DNA of 64,000 nucleotides from Euphorbia lathyris. Its lineage: Eukaryota > Streptophyta > Magnoliopsida > Malpighiales > Euphorbiaceae. Below are positions 44,960 through 57,514 of this stretch, one piece after another. Position 1 is the first letter of the stretch. Each line of letters opens with the position of its first letter. Both the position numbers and the translations under genes were made by a program. The stretch lies in assembly GCF_963576675.1 (NCBI RefSeq), contig NC_088915.1, positions 84,143,501 through 84,207,500 on the forward strand. Direction: 5' to 3'. Below the pieces are notes generated by a model. The model made no database searches. It was not told where the DNA came from and saw only the letters and a program-made list of their open reading frames with translations.

Positions 44960-45655
44960 TCTGATGCCTCTAAACGGAAAAAACGGTCAAAGCTCTTATC
45001 CATCTATGACAATATGGTATCAAACAGTAGAAATACAAGTCATAACTAAATCAACCCACCTCCTGTCAAAACCAACATCTCAAGCATCCCCATGATGTAC
45101 CTCCACTCAAAACGATCATAAACATTGCTCATGTCAATCTTAAGGGCAGACATTGTCACGTTCGTGTCTAAATTTCTAAAATTTATATTTTGATATTAGT
45201 ATATATTATAATTATTAGGTGTGTGAAGTTAATTTGGTGCTATGGGAAAAGTTTGGAGTTAATTCGATGATTTTATGTGTAAATTAAAAGTTAGGACAAG
45301 TTTTAAAAGATTATATAAAGATGGAGGACCAAACTGGATACCTATCTTGCCTTAAACTGAGGTAATGTGTAGTTCCGAAAGCAATCAAGATATTTTCTGC
45401 AATAAGACGACATGGAATGAAGGCACTCTAGGACTCTAAGATGATAGAATCTAGAAAAAGGCTTCAATCTATTGACAATCAACTTAGTAATAACTTTGTA
45501 AATCATATTACAAAGTGATATAGGGCGGAAATCAGCCATAGTAACCACATGTTCCTTTTTAAGAATAAGAACAATATTCGTATCATTACTAATTACAAGT
45601 GATAAGAAGTACCTATAGAATTTTTGATGTAATTTCCTCATTCATTTTAGCAATC
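44960..45655 (-). pseudogene. LINE (L1-type) reverse transcriptase fragment, interrupted
   Basis: On the minus strand 45641-45342 reads MADFRPISLCNMIYKVITKL and NRLK, then (after a frame change) SQSAFIP-like wording: the N-terminal RT blocks of plant L1 LINEs. After about 180 bp of unrelated AT-rich sequence (45165-45345) the frame resumes with SALKIDMSNVYDRFEW, RT motif A. Stops and frameshifts follow. Endonuclease and catalytic YxDD are absent. Confidence 0.75.
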
Positions 45656-45662
45656 ATGGGTC

Positions 45663-46012
45663 CATGGTCCTGTTTGGTACAGAGCTTTTTGAGGTAAAAT
45701 TAAAGGTTTAAGCCACTTTAAAGGTTTGAAAGAGTTTATTGGGTCCAAAAAGCTAATTTTGAAAAAACTGGTTTTAGGAGTTTTTTTATTAGCTTATTGC
45801 TATCTCTTTTGAATGATATTTTTACCTCTAGTTACTACCATTTAACCCCAAATAAATGTGAATTATTACGAAAAAAATAGTCATGCCCTTATTTATCATT
45901 TTACACAAACAACTATTAGTAATCAGCTAAGTTTTACCAAACACGTTTATACAATCAGCTATTTAAATCAGCTAATAGCTAACCGTTATTTGACAAATAG
46001 AGCCCATATCAT
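45663..46012. mobile_element. MITE-like element
   Basis: Begins GTCCTGTTTGGTACAGAGC and ends with the inverse of GGGCTCTATTTGTCAAATAA, a style common at hAT/Tip100-type MITE ends in plants. Inner ATCAGCTATTTAAATCAGCT is repetitive. Target duplication not clear; ends approximate. Confidence 0.45.
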
Positions 46013-46159
46013 TTGTGAGAGAAAAGAAAATTTGAAAGGCTTTCATATAACACTTTTTCTGCTACGTTGTCAATTTGATGAAGTACGGTTCCCACGAGGT
46101 TCCCTGAATTGTCAGACAAAATTGGTTATGGTGTCTAACTCAATATACTTTGATGGAGG

Positions 46160-46322
46160 TGGCTACATACCACATTTATTGTGAAGGTAATCGTGCCACC
46201 GATACATTAGCTGGTTTTGGTACTAACAATAATAGGATCATGTGGTGGAGCTCAGCTCACGCTTTTTGTGCTTATTTCATTGATGAAGATTCGTGTAATT
46301 TAGCTCATTATCATTTTAGATA
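46160..46322 (+). pseudogene. RNase H (RVT_3-like) fragment
   Basis: A plus-strand frame reads HIYCEGNRATDTLAGFG and ends DEDSCNLAHYHFR before TAA. This resembles the C-terminal end of the plant RVT_3 RNase H domain (the usual wording is REGNR.AD.LA..G), found in LINEs and in host RNase H-like genes. Only about 50 residues remain. Confidence 0.5.
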
Positions 46323-46388
46323 ACTCTCCCTTTAACTTATAATTTTCTATTTTTTCTATTATATTATGGTTTTTTGCTGGGTTTAATC

Positions 46389-46598
46389 CTCTCTGCATTA
46401 CACAAAATGAAGCAGTTTGGGAAGGCCAATGGAGAGAAAAAGAAGTGGACTGCTTTGACCACAGAAAATGATAGGTTGAGGGAAGAAAATCAGAGATTGA
46501 GGCAAGAAAATGATGAGAGCTTGGCTGGACCAATGAGTGACTTGAAACTTGCATATTCCAAGCAAGTAAGGCGAGGAAGAGCAACCAACAGGTCCTAA
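46389..46598 (+). pseudogene. Coiled-coil segment, unit 1
   Basis: Reads ALHKMKQFGKANGEKKKW, then TTENDRLREENQRLRQEN and a basic QVRRGRATNRS end. Heptad-like spacing of L and N suggests a coiled coil. This unit alone has CAC where units 2-4 have a TAA after LSAL, so it is the least damaged here. The membrane segment is missing because the array begins just upstream. Protein not recognised. Confidence 0.55.
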
Positions 46599-46905
46599 GG
46601 GGATTTGGCACACTGGGATTCTTAGTTACTGATCTTGGCACACTAGGATTCTTAGTTACTGATTTGGCACACTTTATTCCAAGCATGTAAGACTTGCAGA
46701 TAGCCCGTCGTTACTGATATTCTTAGTTTTTAATTATCTACTTTCTAGTGTTTAATTATTTAGTTATTCATATTATATTTTGTAGTACTAAATTTAGTAT
46801 GTCATATTTTATTATTTAATCAATAGTAGTATTGTTGTTTTCCTCCAGAACTATGTTTATTTATTACCGCCGTTTGAGACTTTAATTATTTGTTTTTTAT
46901 TTCAG

Positions 46906-47643
46906 TTCCTTTTTATCTAAAATATTTTCTGATACAAAATTGGCAGTACTCTATTTTTCCAAAGTTATATGCATATTTCTATGGTCATTTATCTTTATTT
47001 GGTTTTCTGAAAATATTGATGGAATTGAATTTTTATCTAGGTTTTGGTTTTTTCTCAGTCCATATGGTTTTGAGTCTGCTATTTCAGGTTTTATGTGGTT
47101 GATTCACAAAGACATGAATGCTAAACTTTCTATCGTATGTGATAGTTTAGTGGCAAAATATATTTTCTTTTATTTGATTTAAAATACATTTCTTTTTGGA
47201 TCTTCCTTCGCTTTATTCAAAATAGGAGACAACATCAATCTTGGTATTATTATTTCCTTCTTTTTCATGGGTGTCCACGCAATTTTATTTGGAATCAATC
47301 TAAACTTTGATGTATTTGCTTTGATGACAACCATTGCATCTATGCTGATTTCATTTGGCTGGATTAAGAAACCATTTCATAATTATGATTTTTTGCTGGA
47401 TTTAATCCTCTCTGCATTATAAAAAGTGAAGGAGTTTGTGAAGGCCAATGAAGAGAAAAAGAAGTGGAATGCTTTGACCACAGGAAATGATAGGTTGAGG
47501 GAAGAAAATCAGAGATTGAGGCAAGAAAATGATTAGAGCTTGGCTGGACCAAAAAGTGACTTGAAACTTGCATATTCCAAGCAAGTAAGGTGAGGAAGAG
47601 GAACCAACAGGTCCCAAGGAGATTTAGCACACTGGAATTCTTA
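46906..47643 (+). pseudogene. Membrane plus coiled-coil gene fragment, unit 2
   Basis: Begins after a splice-acceptor-like TTTTTTATTTCAG. Same reading as unit 3 but with extra stops: a TAA in the LIENTF block near 47180, the TAA after LSAL, and a TAG in the QENDES part near 47533. Unrecognised protein. Confidence 0.6.
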
Positions 47644-47925
47644 GTTACTGATATTGGCACACTAGGATTCTTAGTTACTGATTTGGAACACTTTATTCCA
47701 AACAAGTAAGACTTGCAGATAGCTCGTCGTTACTGATATTCTTAGTTTTTAATTATCTACTTTCTAGTGTTTAATTATTTAGTTATTAATATTATATTTT
47801 GTAGTACTAGATTTAGTATGTCATATTTTATTATTTAATCAATAGTATTATTGTTGTTTTCCTCCAGAACTATGTTTATTTGTTACCGCCGTTTGAGACT
47901 TTAATTATTTGTTTTTTTATTTCAG

Positions 47926-48664
47926 TTCCTTTTTATCTAAAATATTTTCTGATACAAAATTGGCAGTACTCTATTTTTCCAAAGTTATATGCATATTTAT
48001 ATGGTCATTTATGTTTATTTGGTTTTCTGAAAACATTAATGAAATTAAATTTTTATCTAGGTTTTGGTTTTTTCTCAGTCCATATGGTTTTGAGTCTGCT
48101 ATTTCCGGTTTTATGTGGTTGATTCACAAAGACATGAATGCTAAAGTTTCTATCGTATGTGATAGTTTAGTGGCAAAATATATTTTCTTTTATTTGATTG
48201 AAAATACATTTCTTTTTGGATCTTCCTTCGCTTTATTCAAAATAGGAGACAACATCAATCTTGGTCTTATTATTTCCTTCTTTTTCATGGGTGTCCATGC
48301 AATTTTATTTGGAATCAGTCTAAACTTTGATGTATTTGCTTTGGTGCCAACCATTGCATCTATGCTAATTTCATTTGGGTGGATTAAGAAACCATTTCAT
48401 AATTATGATTTTTTGTTAGGTTTAATCCTCTCTGCATTATAAAAAGTGAAGGAGTTTGTGAAGGCCAATGAAGAGAAAAAGAAGTGGAGTGCTTTGACCA
48501 CAGAAAATGATAGGTTGAGGGAAGAAAATCAGAGACTGAGACAAGAAAATGATGAGAGCTTGGCTGGACCAATGAGTGACTTGAAACTTGCATATTCCAA
48601 GAAAGTAAGGCGAGGAAGAGCAACAAACAGGTCCCAAGGGGATTTGACACACTGGGATTCTTAG
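47926..48664 (+). pseudogene. Membrane plus coiled-coil gene fragment, unit 3 (best preserved)
   Basis: Open from the acceptor-like TTTTATTTCAG to a TAA at 48440-48442, then in the same frame to 48664: about 245 residues with one internal stop. The first ~170 are hydrophobic with four or five likely membrane spans (wording KLAVLYFSKVICIFIWSF, LGLIISFFFMGVHAILFG, TIASMLISFGWIKKP). A short coiled coil (TENDRLREENQRLRQEN) and a basic end follow. Near-identical long frames in units 3 and 4 suggest derivation from a real exon. I do not recognise the family and propose no function. Confidence 0.6.
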
Positions 48665-48811
48665 TTACTGATATTGGCACACTAGGATTCTTAGTTACTG
48701 ATTTGGCACACTTTATTCCAAGCAAGTAAGACCGGCAGATAGCTCGTCGTTACTGATATTCTTAGTTTTTAATTATTACTAGATTTAGTATATCATATTT
48801 TATTATTTAAT

Positions 48812-49289
48812 GGTTTAAAGCACTTTTTGGCCCCTGACCTATCCAAAATTTGTGCATTTGGCTCCTGACTTATTATTTGGTCATATTTGGCCCCAAACCT
48901 ATCAAATTAGATAAAATCCAACTCATATTGAATGAAAAATTAACTGTGTTGGAAAATTAACGGCAGTAACCAATACAAAAATGACACATGATACATAAAT
49001 AAAATTAATTTTCACTTTATCGGAACACTAGAAAAAGTTTTTAGGATTTTTTTTACCGTGTAAAATAGTTACTGTTGCCATCTCTATTGAAAATTAATTT
49101 TATTTATGTGTCATGTGTCGTTTTTGTATTGGTGACTGCTGTTAATTTTCCAATAAAGTTAATTTTTCATTCAATATGGGTTGAATTTTATCTAATTTGA
49201 TAGGTCATGGGCCAAATGTGACCAAATAATAAATCAATGGCCAAATCCACAAATTTTAGATAGGTCAGGGCCAAAAAGTACTTTAAGCC
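48812..49289. mobile_element. Mutator-type MITE with long inverted repeats
   Basis: 478 bp; ends GGTTTAAAGCACTTTTTGGCC and the inverse of GGCTTAAAGTACTTTTTGG, with arms of roughly 200 bp and a short centre. Flanked by 9-bp duplications TTATTTAAT (48803-48811 and 49290-49298). Units 2 and 5 of the array show the empty site TATTATTTAATCAATA. Long arms and a 9-bp duplication fit Mutator-like MITEs. No coding capacity. Confidence 0.88.
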
Positions 49290-49383
49290 TTATTTAATCA
49301 ATAGTAGTATTGTTGTTTTCCTCCAAAACTGTGTTTATTTATTACCGCTGTTTGGGACTTTAATTATTTATTTTTTATTTCAG

Positions 49384-50104
49384 TTTCTTTTTTATCTAAA
49401 ATATTTTCTGATACAAAATTGGTAGTACTCTATTTTTCCAAAGTTATATGTATATTTATATGGTCATTTATGTTTATTTGGTTTCCTGAAAACATTGATG
49501 GAATTGAATTTTTATCTAAGTTTTGGTTTTTTCTCAGTCCATATGGTTTTGAGTCTGCTATTTCCGGTTTTATGTGGTTGATTCACAAAGACATGAATAC
49601 TAAACTTTCTATCGTATGTGATAGTTTAGTGGCAAAAAATATTTTCTTTTGTTTGATTGAAAATACATTTCTTTTTGGATCTTCCTTCGCTTTATTCAAA
49701 ATAGGAGACAACATCAATCTTGGTCTTATTATTTCCTTCTTTTTCATGGGTGTCCACGCAATTTTATTTGGAATCAGTCTAAACTTTGATGTATTTGCTT
49801 TGGTGCCAACCATTGCATCTATGCTGATTTCATTTGGCTGGATTAAGAAACCATTTCATAATTATGATTTTTTGTTGGGTTTAATCCTCTCTGCATTATA
49901 AAAAGTGAAGGAGTTTGTGAAGGCCAATGAAGAGAAAAAGAAGTGGACTGCTTTGATCATAGAAAATGATAGGTTGATGGAAGAAAATCAGAGATTGAGA
50001 CAAGAAAATGATGAGAGCTTGGCTGGACCAATGAGTGACTTGAAACTTGCATATTCCAAGCAAGTAAGGTGAGGAAGAGCAACAAACAGGTCCCAATAGG
50101 ATTT
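49384..50104 (+). pseudogene. Membrane plus coiled-coil gene fragment, unit 4
   Basis: Follows the acceptor-like TTTTATTTCAG. The membrane part is open to the TAA after LSAL at about 49900. The coiled coil has a TGA after YSKQVR near 50068 and one Met substitution (RLMEENQRL). Otherwise like unit 3. Confidence 0.6.
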
Positions 50105-50404
50105 GGCACACTGGGATTCTTAGTTACTGATATTGGCACACTAGGATTCTTAGTTACTGATTTGGCACACTTTATTCCAAGCAACTAAGACCGGTAGATA
50201 GCTCGTCGTTATTGATATTCTTAGTTTTTAATTATCTACTTTCTAGTGTTTAATTATTTAGTTATTAATATTATATTTTATAGTACTAGATTTAGTATAT
50301 CATATTTTATTATTTAATCAATAATAGTATTGTTGTTTTCCTCTAGAACTATGTTTATTTATTACCGCTGTTTGAGACTTTAATTATTTGTTTTTTTATT
50401 TCAG

Positions 50405-50525
50405 TTCCTTTTTATCTTATATATTTTCTGATACAAAATTGGCAGTACTCTATTTTTCCAAAGTTATATGCATATTTTTATGGTCATTTATGTTTATTTG
50501 GTTTCCTGAAAACATTGATGGAATT
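50405..50525 (+). pseudogene. Membrane segment, partial unit 5
   Basis: The first ~40 codons of the membrane exon after TTTTATTTCAG, cut off at the duplication breakpoint after the sequence GATGGAATTG. Confidence 0.6.
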
Positions 50526-52073
50526 GAAATCTCGTCCTCGAACTAGGGGTGTCGAATTTTCTCTCTCTTGGACTAGGTGAATTTCGAAAATCACAAGTAG
50601 GGTATGGCTTGCTTGGATTTCGAAAATCTCAAGGGAAGGGGTATTTATAATCTCTTGTATCTAATCCCTAGTTAGATAGAATTAGGTTACTGAATAGGAA
50701 TTCCATTCGGAATAGAATTCCTAATTATTATCTCACTATATATCTAATATATTAAGGATAATAATAATAACCTCATTGGATAATAATAGGAGTATATTAA
50801 TCTAATTAAAACTCCTAACTTAATTATCTCTTAATTAATTTAATTCATATTCCTAATCTAATTAGGATTAACAAAATCAAATTAATTATTCATGTATATC
50901 ACTATATGAATTTCGACCCCCTTATGTCCATGGGCCTTATTGGGCTCAATTGGGCTTCTATCAATTAATTAACATCTATCTCTCTTTTAGGTTCCAAGTC
51001 TTATGTGTGATCCATTAGGTTCTTATTGCTTCTAGCCGTATGCAACGTTATTAAATTAATTTTCAAAGAATTATATTTAATCTTTGCATAACGGAATGAT
51101 GTACAGAGTATGTGATTAGCAAGTCCGTAATCATTCCCCCAGAGCTATAAGAAGACAGGTTGATTCTGTCATTAACCTTTCCGTATTAGTTACAGTATAA
51201 TTCGATCCTTTATCAACTACATCCTTGAACTGAATCTTATGACTATGGGTGATGTCAAGTCACATATAGCGAGACGTTCGTTTTACTTGTACAGGCCGAG
51301 TTAACTCAAAAAGATAGGTTAAGTGAAATCTGTATTTCTTACTCTTAAGCTATCACTTTGCAAGGATTTAGAGTCGAGTCTTCCACAAGCGATCCATGGA
51401 TGTATCTCCCATTTATCGGGAGTGATAAATGCTCAATCCAATATATAACGACTCCGCAATTACTTCCTATGATACCCAACGTCTACTGTTCACACCCCAG
51501 AGTCATCTCTGTTAAGGATCGTGTTACACCAGAGTCAAAGCATCACATTCCATAATCCAGAATACCAATTAATATTCCTTTGAGTCTGAGGATTAGTTAT
51601 ACCTATTAATACCAATGAGATGAACAGGTGACAAGGATGAATCTACCCATCCTGTTATCTCAAATCGGATCCCCAATCCTAATGAACAATGTTTCATCGG
51701 ATCTATGTAACTGTCCAGATATCTGTATATATGAAGCTTGTGAGATCAGCTTTCTATCGGATAGGAGACATTGTTACATACAAGTCTCAACAGTGATATG
51801 TCAATCCCAAACATATCACTTGACTTGGGGTGGTTTTAAGTTTATCAGTTTACTATAAAGTTTTGTCTCACTTCATGCTTGTATGAACACTTTATAATCA
51901 CTTTAAATAAACTTACGTATTTCCTTTTATTAGACTTTATTTAGTGCTTAAAAGGGATTGCCTTTATATAGTTATAAAACATATATCTCATTAAACAAAT
52001 GATATAAAGAACAATTCATTTACATTAAGTTTGTATCCTAGAACAATTGTCTATAGGACACTAAACCCCAACA
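50526..52073 (-). repeat. Partial LTR of element B in copy 2
   Basis: Equals 11659-13206 with very few changes (for example G to A near 51171 and 51552). The junction with element A leader sequence at 52073/52074 is the same as at 13206/13207. Confidence 0.93.
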
Positions 52074-55000
52074 GTCGTCATGTGTCACCTGTCATACTGT
52101 GACATATTCCTTGCGTCTTTATTTTGTCGTACCCCGTAGGACGTAACGCACCGGACACGTCTTCCATTATTTACTTAGACACCGATCAGGAGGCATACCT
52201 CTTATGTCGTGACATATCCTATGTGTCTTTTCCTCATCATGCCTCGTATATGGTGACCCATTTTTTGTGTCTCTACCATGTCATTACACGCCAGTCAGAA
52301 GGTGTACTATATGTGTCATAACGCATCTTGAACATCTTCACCTCTTTAAATACGTCGAACGAGGGGCATGAGATTCGTGCCCCGTATGTCGTGTCGTATC
52401 ATGTGTTTTTTTATATACGTTAGATGAGAGGCATACCTTTTGGGTCGTGATGTATCCTATACGTCCTTGCCTCGTCCCACCTTCCATATCGTGAAGTGCC
52501 TCATGCGTCTCCATCACGTCAGCTATACACTAGTCAGGACGTGTACTCGATGCGCCCCCATGCATCGTGTACATCCGGGTATTGTCAAGGTCGTACATCG
52601 CGATAGGTCGCAGATGCGTCTTCCATATCGGATACACTAGTCTAGAGCTATACCCCGTATATCATGACCTGAGTTCTCGCTTTGCTAGGTGCCTAACAGA
52701 AGACATACCCCATATATCACAATGTATCTCGTGCGTCTTTACCATGTCTCACATGCCCATCAAAAGGTCTACCCCGCATGTTATGATGTGTCTCATATAT
52801 TAGTCCGGAGGAGCACCTTTAGACCCTGAGGTATTCCCTATGTCTTCGTCGTGTTATACTTTGTGTGGGATACGCCGCACACATCTTTATCGTCCTGTTT
52901 ATACCATTAGGGGGTATACCCTGTGCATCGTGACATATCACATACGTCTTTGCCACCGTGTTTCAGTCATTCGGAGACATGTCCCATGTGTCATGACGTA
53001 CTCCACCTCCCTCTATCATGGTTAGGAATATTGTTCGTTAGATATGTATCCTTGTCGGATCCAAACTACTTGGTGGTCATACCTCGATTGTCATAACATT
53101 CGCATCGTGGGGTAGATTCTGTTCACTTTCCGCATGGTCAACTCGAGACATACTATGTGTGTCGCCACGTCGCTGACAACATATCAATAGTTAAAAAAAA
53201 CATTGTCACGGCATCGGTTCCCCCGAGACTCGAATTAACCATTCATCACATGTCTCATACACGTCCTACTTACGCCTCAAGACATACCATGTATGTCGCT
53301 ACACCTTAGCCAACACATCTCAAGTTTATGACCGGTACCTTGAACTCAAATAGAACCATAATCTCACGGGTCGTCGTCACCTCCCTTTCGCATCTCAAGA
53401 CATACCCACGTATGTCGCCACGCTATACACAATGCCCATGTGATTCCAAATTACGCTGTTATATCATCCGTGCCTCTCATCTCGTAAGTTGTCATCATGA
53501 CCTTCATACACTAAGACATGCCACGTATGTCACCGCGTCGTGCACCTATACTCCAAAGTTACGTTGTTGTACGATCGGTACCTTAGGTTCGAGTCAGCTG
53601 TTTCACACGAATCTCGCTTACCTGTCGTCATTCGCATCTGGGGATGTAGTCCATACATAGCACCTCCGTATTTCAGAGTTGTGGGCAATACCCTGAGCTC
53701 TGAAATAAACCCTTAACTCGTGTGTTGTCCACACCTCCCATTTGTACCTTTAGGTGTGCCACGTGGGTCATCACGGTGCCCTCTCATATTTACATCGTCC
53801 CACTGTCCGGACCCCAGGTTCACATTGACCCTCTGACGCACGTTTCATACGAAGTCCTCGCGTCATATCCGCACTTTAACTGGCGCCTTATATATCGCCT
53901 CGTCACATCTAATAAATCCATGCGTCCTTATACTAACCTCTTAGCTAGTAGGTCATCGTCACAGCCCATTGGTACCCTCGGTCGTACCTAGTATATCGAC
54001 ACATCATTGTACTAAGGTAACCCGCGCATCCTTGACCTTATTAAGACACCCTGTCGCATCTTCAAAATGGGCAAATCGATATGAGACATACCAGGTGTGT
54101 CATCATATATCGTAACACATCAGTATTCCAAACACGTGACACTGGTGCTTCGAGCACGTATCAGCTTTCGGTGCATATCCCGTATGTCACCACTTGCACT
54201 TTAGTCATACGTTGGACCTTGTCAAAATGTGCCCCGCATGTCGCCTTGTCATCGGCAATATTTGTAGTCCGCGAATATGTCATTAGGCTATCCAATTCTA
54301 GACCGGCCTTTGACGCGCATTCCGTATGTCATCACTCGCACCTTACTCACATATCAAAGGCTGAGTAGGGTTAAGCTTGGGGCACATACCCCCATACGCG
54401 GTTTGGTACGTCCCATCCGCATGTCAAATGTCGAGTCATTTATGTCATCGAGTTCAAGTCGAATCTGGGGCAAGTATCATATATGTCATCATGTGCATCT
54501 CGCTTACATCTCCAATGTCGAGTCATTTGTATCGTCAAGTTCGAGTCAAACTTTTGTCACGTACCTGTTATATGGAGTGATTCATGTCATCGAGTCCAAG
54601 TCATACCATTAGGTACGTACCCTATGGGCCGTCTCAGGCGTCTCGCTCACACCTTGACACACTGAGTCGTTCATGTCGTGAGACTCCTGTCAAACTTTTA
54701 ACGTACGCCCCATAAGTCGTCACTCATGTCTTGAGTACGCCTCAAACAGCGGTTTGTTTATATTGTCAAATCCTCGACACGCTCCCCCTACATCATTGCT
54801 ACCGTTGTCCATGCGCCTCAAACTCCGAATTGCCTTATTTACGAGTCTGAGACATATGCCCTATGTGTCGCTATTTGGGTCTCGCTCGTATCAGTAGTAT
54901 CGAGTTGTTCGTACCGCGTCTAAATCCAACATTTGGCACTTACCTCGAAGGTATTGGTTTGCGCCTTCGTTGCTCCTCGAATTGTTCATAGTGATAGGTT

Positions 55001-56167
55001 CCAGTCGAACTATCGACGTCTACCCTGTGTGTCATTATTGGTATCTCAAATATCGGTGATGGACCAAATACGTCATAAATATCCACGTAAGATCTTTAGG
55101 GGTTCTCATAAAACATATCATCGTCGGGTTTGCACTATGAAACAAATTGACCTTTGACACATACCAGGTAAGTCGTCGTTTCCATCTCGTTGGTACCTCG
55201 ATCGGATTAGGACACCTCTCATTCTACCAGATGCACCGATGTCCGCAAATTCATCGAGGTATTTGTATCTCTAGCTTGAGTTAATCCTTAGACTGCACCC
55301 TGCGTGTCGGTATCGCGTCTAGCTGACATCTCCAATGTTGTTAAGAGGTACCTCTTGAGTCATCTCTGTGCGTCATCTATGCCCAAAGTTGGTTAGTTAA
55401 CACGTGTGTCGTATGTGTACCCTATTCGTGTCTTGTACCTAATATGTCGGATTTCCCCCGCGACGGTCGAAATCCCAAAATTAGACCATCACATTGTTCG
55501 TAAGTTGTGTATAAGTCAACCATGGGGGCACATCGAGTGTGACTCCCATCATGCCTTTTGGCTACCTCTGAAGCACACTATGTACGTCACCGTATTTCCT
55601 AAAGGCACCGGGTTTCAAATCACTCTGTCGTGATATTAGTAAGCCAAGTAGGAGTTAATAACTGGCACATACCTCGTATGTTGACGTATGCATCCTATTC
55701 AGACCTCGAGTATCGGGTATTCCGTGTTCATTGTCCCGTCAAATGATACCCATCATTGTAATAGTTGCTTTCCGAGAGAAACTGACAATTGGCGCACATC
55801 ACGTATGTCACTCACGTCTTCCTTATTCCTTGACCTGTTTAGGGCACATCCCGTGCGTTACCACTTTCTACATAGCACACCAAGATTCCGCTGGTACATC
55901 TACTAACCATTGACCCACACTCCATGTGTGGTGGTCGCATCCCGCTTGCTTCCTGTTTAGGACACACCCTCTATGTCGGCTTGTTTCAAGAAGCTTGTGT
56001 TTCCCAGAAATGCGGTTCCCCGCTATCAATATCGATACCAAGTAAACTATGGATACATGCCCCGCACATCTTCATCATGGGCTGTTTAAGTCTCAGATGT
56101 ACCATGAGCGTCACATCAGCCTGTGTAACGCCCCGTATCTTTGAAGTACGTCATTACCACCGATGAT
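52074..56167 (+). repeat. Leader dyad array of element A, copy 2
   Basis: Copy of 13207-17300, with the same 17-bp dyads at an offset of 38867. Differences are sparse and mostly transitions (for example near 52577, 52664 and 52732). Confidence 0.85.
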
Positions 56168-56710
56168 GATAATCCATCACATACATCTCATGAATAGTCG
56201 CTTATGTTGTCTTTTTTTTAGATCGTGAGTCGTGTCGAGGTACCAAGTATGTCATTCCCCCCACTCATGTCGCTACCCCTCGAACATATTTACCCGTCAT
56301 GAATATCACCGGGGTACACTCTCATTTACCTAGCGTCCTAGTGAATTTTACACACCAATAAGGGTCGTCTCAATCTCACAAGCGTCAGTCGTGTCGAGCA
56401 TCATTCAACATTGTATATCTTGTAAAGCATTGCATAGTAGACTCATAGGGTTCATATTAATGTGTGTATAACAATTGAAATGGTTTCGGGCATCCGCACT
56501 TCCAAACAGGTAAGTTAGCATAGACGACTGAAGCGCTGCCGATAGCTCTGGTAAAAGGGGAGTTTAGCTCTATTCAAAATCGTTTTTATGTCGTAAGAAA
56601 TAAAGCGCACACCACGAATCATGCATAAATCATACATCCATCGATAAGAGGCACAAGTAGATAGCCCTGGCATTCGCATCACACGTACATCGCATCATCA
56701 AAAATTCATA
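56168..56710 (+). other. Spacer before the gag remnant, copy 2
   Basis: Copy of 17301-17843; no gene. Confidence 0.5.
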
Positions 56711-57514
56711 ATGCCTAAAAAGCTCCACTCACCCATCCTTTCTCTTTCCTTATTAGAAACCCAACTCATGGCCCAGTCCAGCAATTCAAACCACAATCTT
56801 GAGAGCCGTGTGCAAGGGGCTTTAGCCAAATACATCTTTTCTGATGAGTTCAAACATGCTCTTAATGATCCAGAGGTTGCTAAGAATGATGGGGTTGAAA
56901 GTTCCCAAGGGATGATAGGAGATTTCAATCTCAGAGCAGAAATCGAGCGAGTTCTTCCCGATGTCCTTGCTTTAGATGAATTCAAGATAGAGCTGAAAAG
57001 GTTGGTCCGGGAGGTCCTGAGTGAGTCACTGGTTGCGGAAATCCCGAAAGTTGCTGTAGAGAAACCTATGTTCCAGTTTGCATCACAATCTACCCCACAA
57101 ACATTCACTCCACTAAGGGTAGCCTCACACCATGTTTCACAACAAGCTCCACCCCATCGGGGACATGATATTGCCAGGGTTGTTCGCCCTCCATCACCCG
57201 CTCAGTATAGAGGGGAGGGAAGGGAGTTCTCCACTTTGACTCAACCCTTATTTGAAGTGTTGGAGGGTCTACGAATGCATGACATACTTCATCCTCTGCC
57301 AGCCACGGGAGGTCAAACCACTGAGTTAGTCAAACGCAGGGGCTACTGCCACTTCCACCAGAAGTATGGTCACGAAACAAGTACTTGCATAAGGTTGAAG
57401 CATGAAATTCAAGATCTCATCGAAGCTGGAAAGATAAGTGACCCAGATCCTTCTAATCAGACGAAGCCTTCGACTTGTTCCTTGAACGGTGAAGTCTACA
57501 ACGGATCAGGATGA
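56711..57514 (+). CDS. Gag-like protein remnant of element A, copy 2
   Basis: 267 codons, the same length as the copy at 17844 and differing by one residue that I can see (FSTLTQPL here, FSTFTQPL there). It has the same CHFHQKYGHETSTC knuckle and IQDLIEAGKI tail; an alternative start is at 56768. Shared integrity reflects recent duplication more than selection. Confidence 0.7.
   Translation: MPKKLHSPILSLSLLETQLMAQSSNSNHNLESRVQGALAKYIFSDEFKHALNDPEVAKNDGVESSQGMIGDFNLRAEIERVLPDVLALDEFKIELKRLVREVLSESLVAEIPKVAVEKPMFQFASQSTPQTFTPLRVASHHVSQQAPPHRGHDIARVVRPPSPAQYRGEGREFSTLTQPLFEVLEGLRMHDILHPLPATGGQTTELVKRRGYCHFHQKYGHETSTCIRLKHEIQDLIEAGKISDPDPSNQTKPSTCSLNGEVYNGSG

Larger units (their letters stand above)
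46364..50525 (+). repeat. Tandem array of a ~1.02-kb gene fragment, 4 units plus a partial fifth
   Basis: The anchor CTCTCTGCATTA occurs at 46389, 47408, 48428 and 49887. Periods are 1019 and 1020 bp, then 1459 bp where unit 4 has a 478-bp MITE with 9-bp target duplication and a deletion of about 50 bp. Each period contains a coiled-coil segment, a spacer with TTGGCACACTAGGATTC repeats, an AT-rich intron-like stretch ending TTATTTCAG, and a membrane-protein segment. The array is cut at 50525 by the duplication breakpoint. Confidence 0.9.

Noticed and set aside
45342..45641. 99-aa minus-strand ORF as a host gene
   Set aside because: Wording is LINE RT (MADFRPISLCNMIYK), with frameshifts and stops; part of the LINE fragment.
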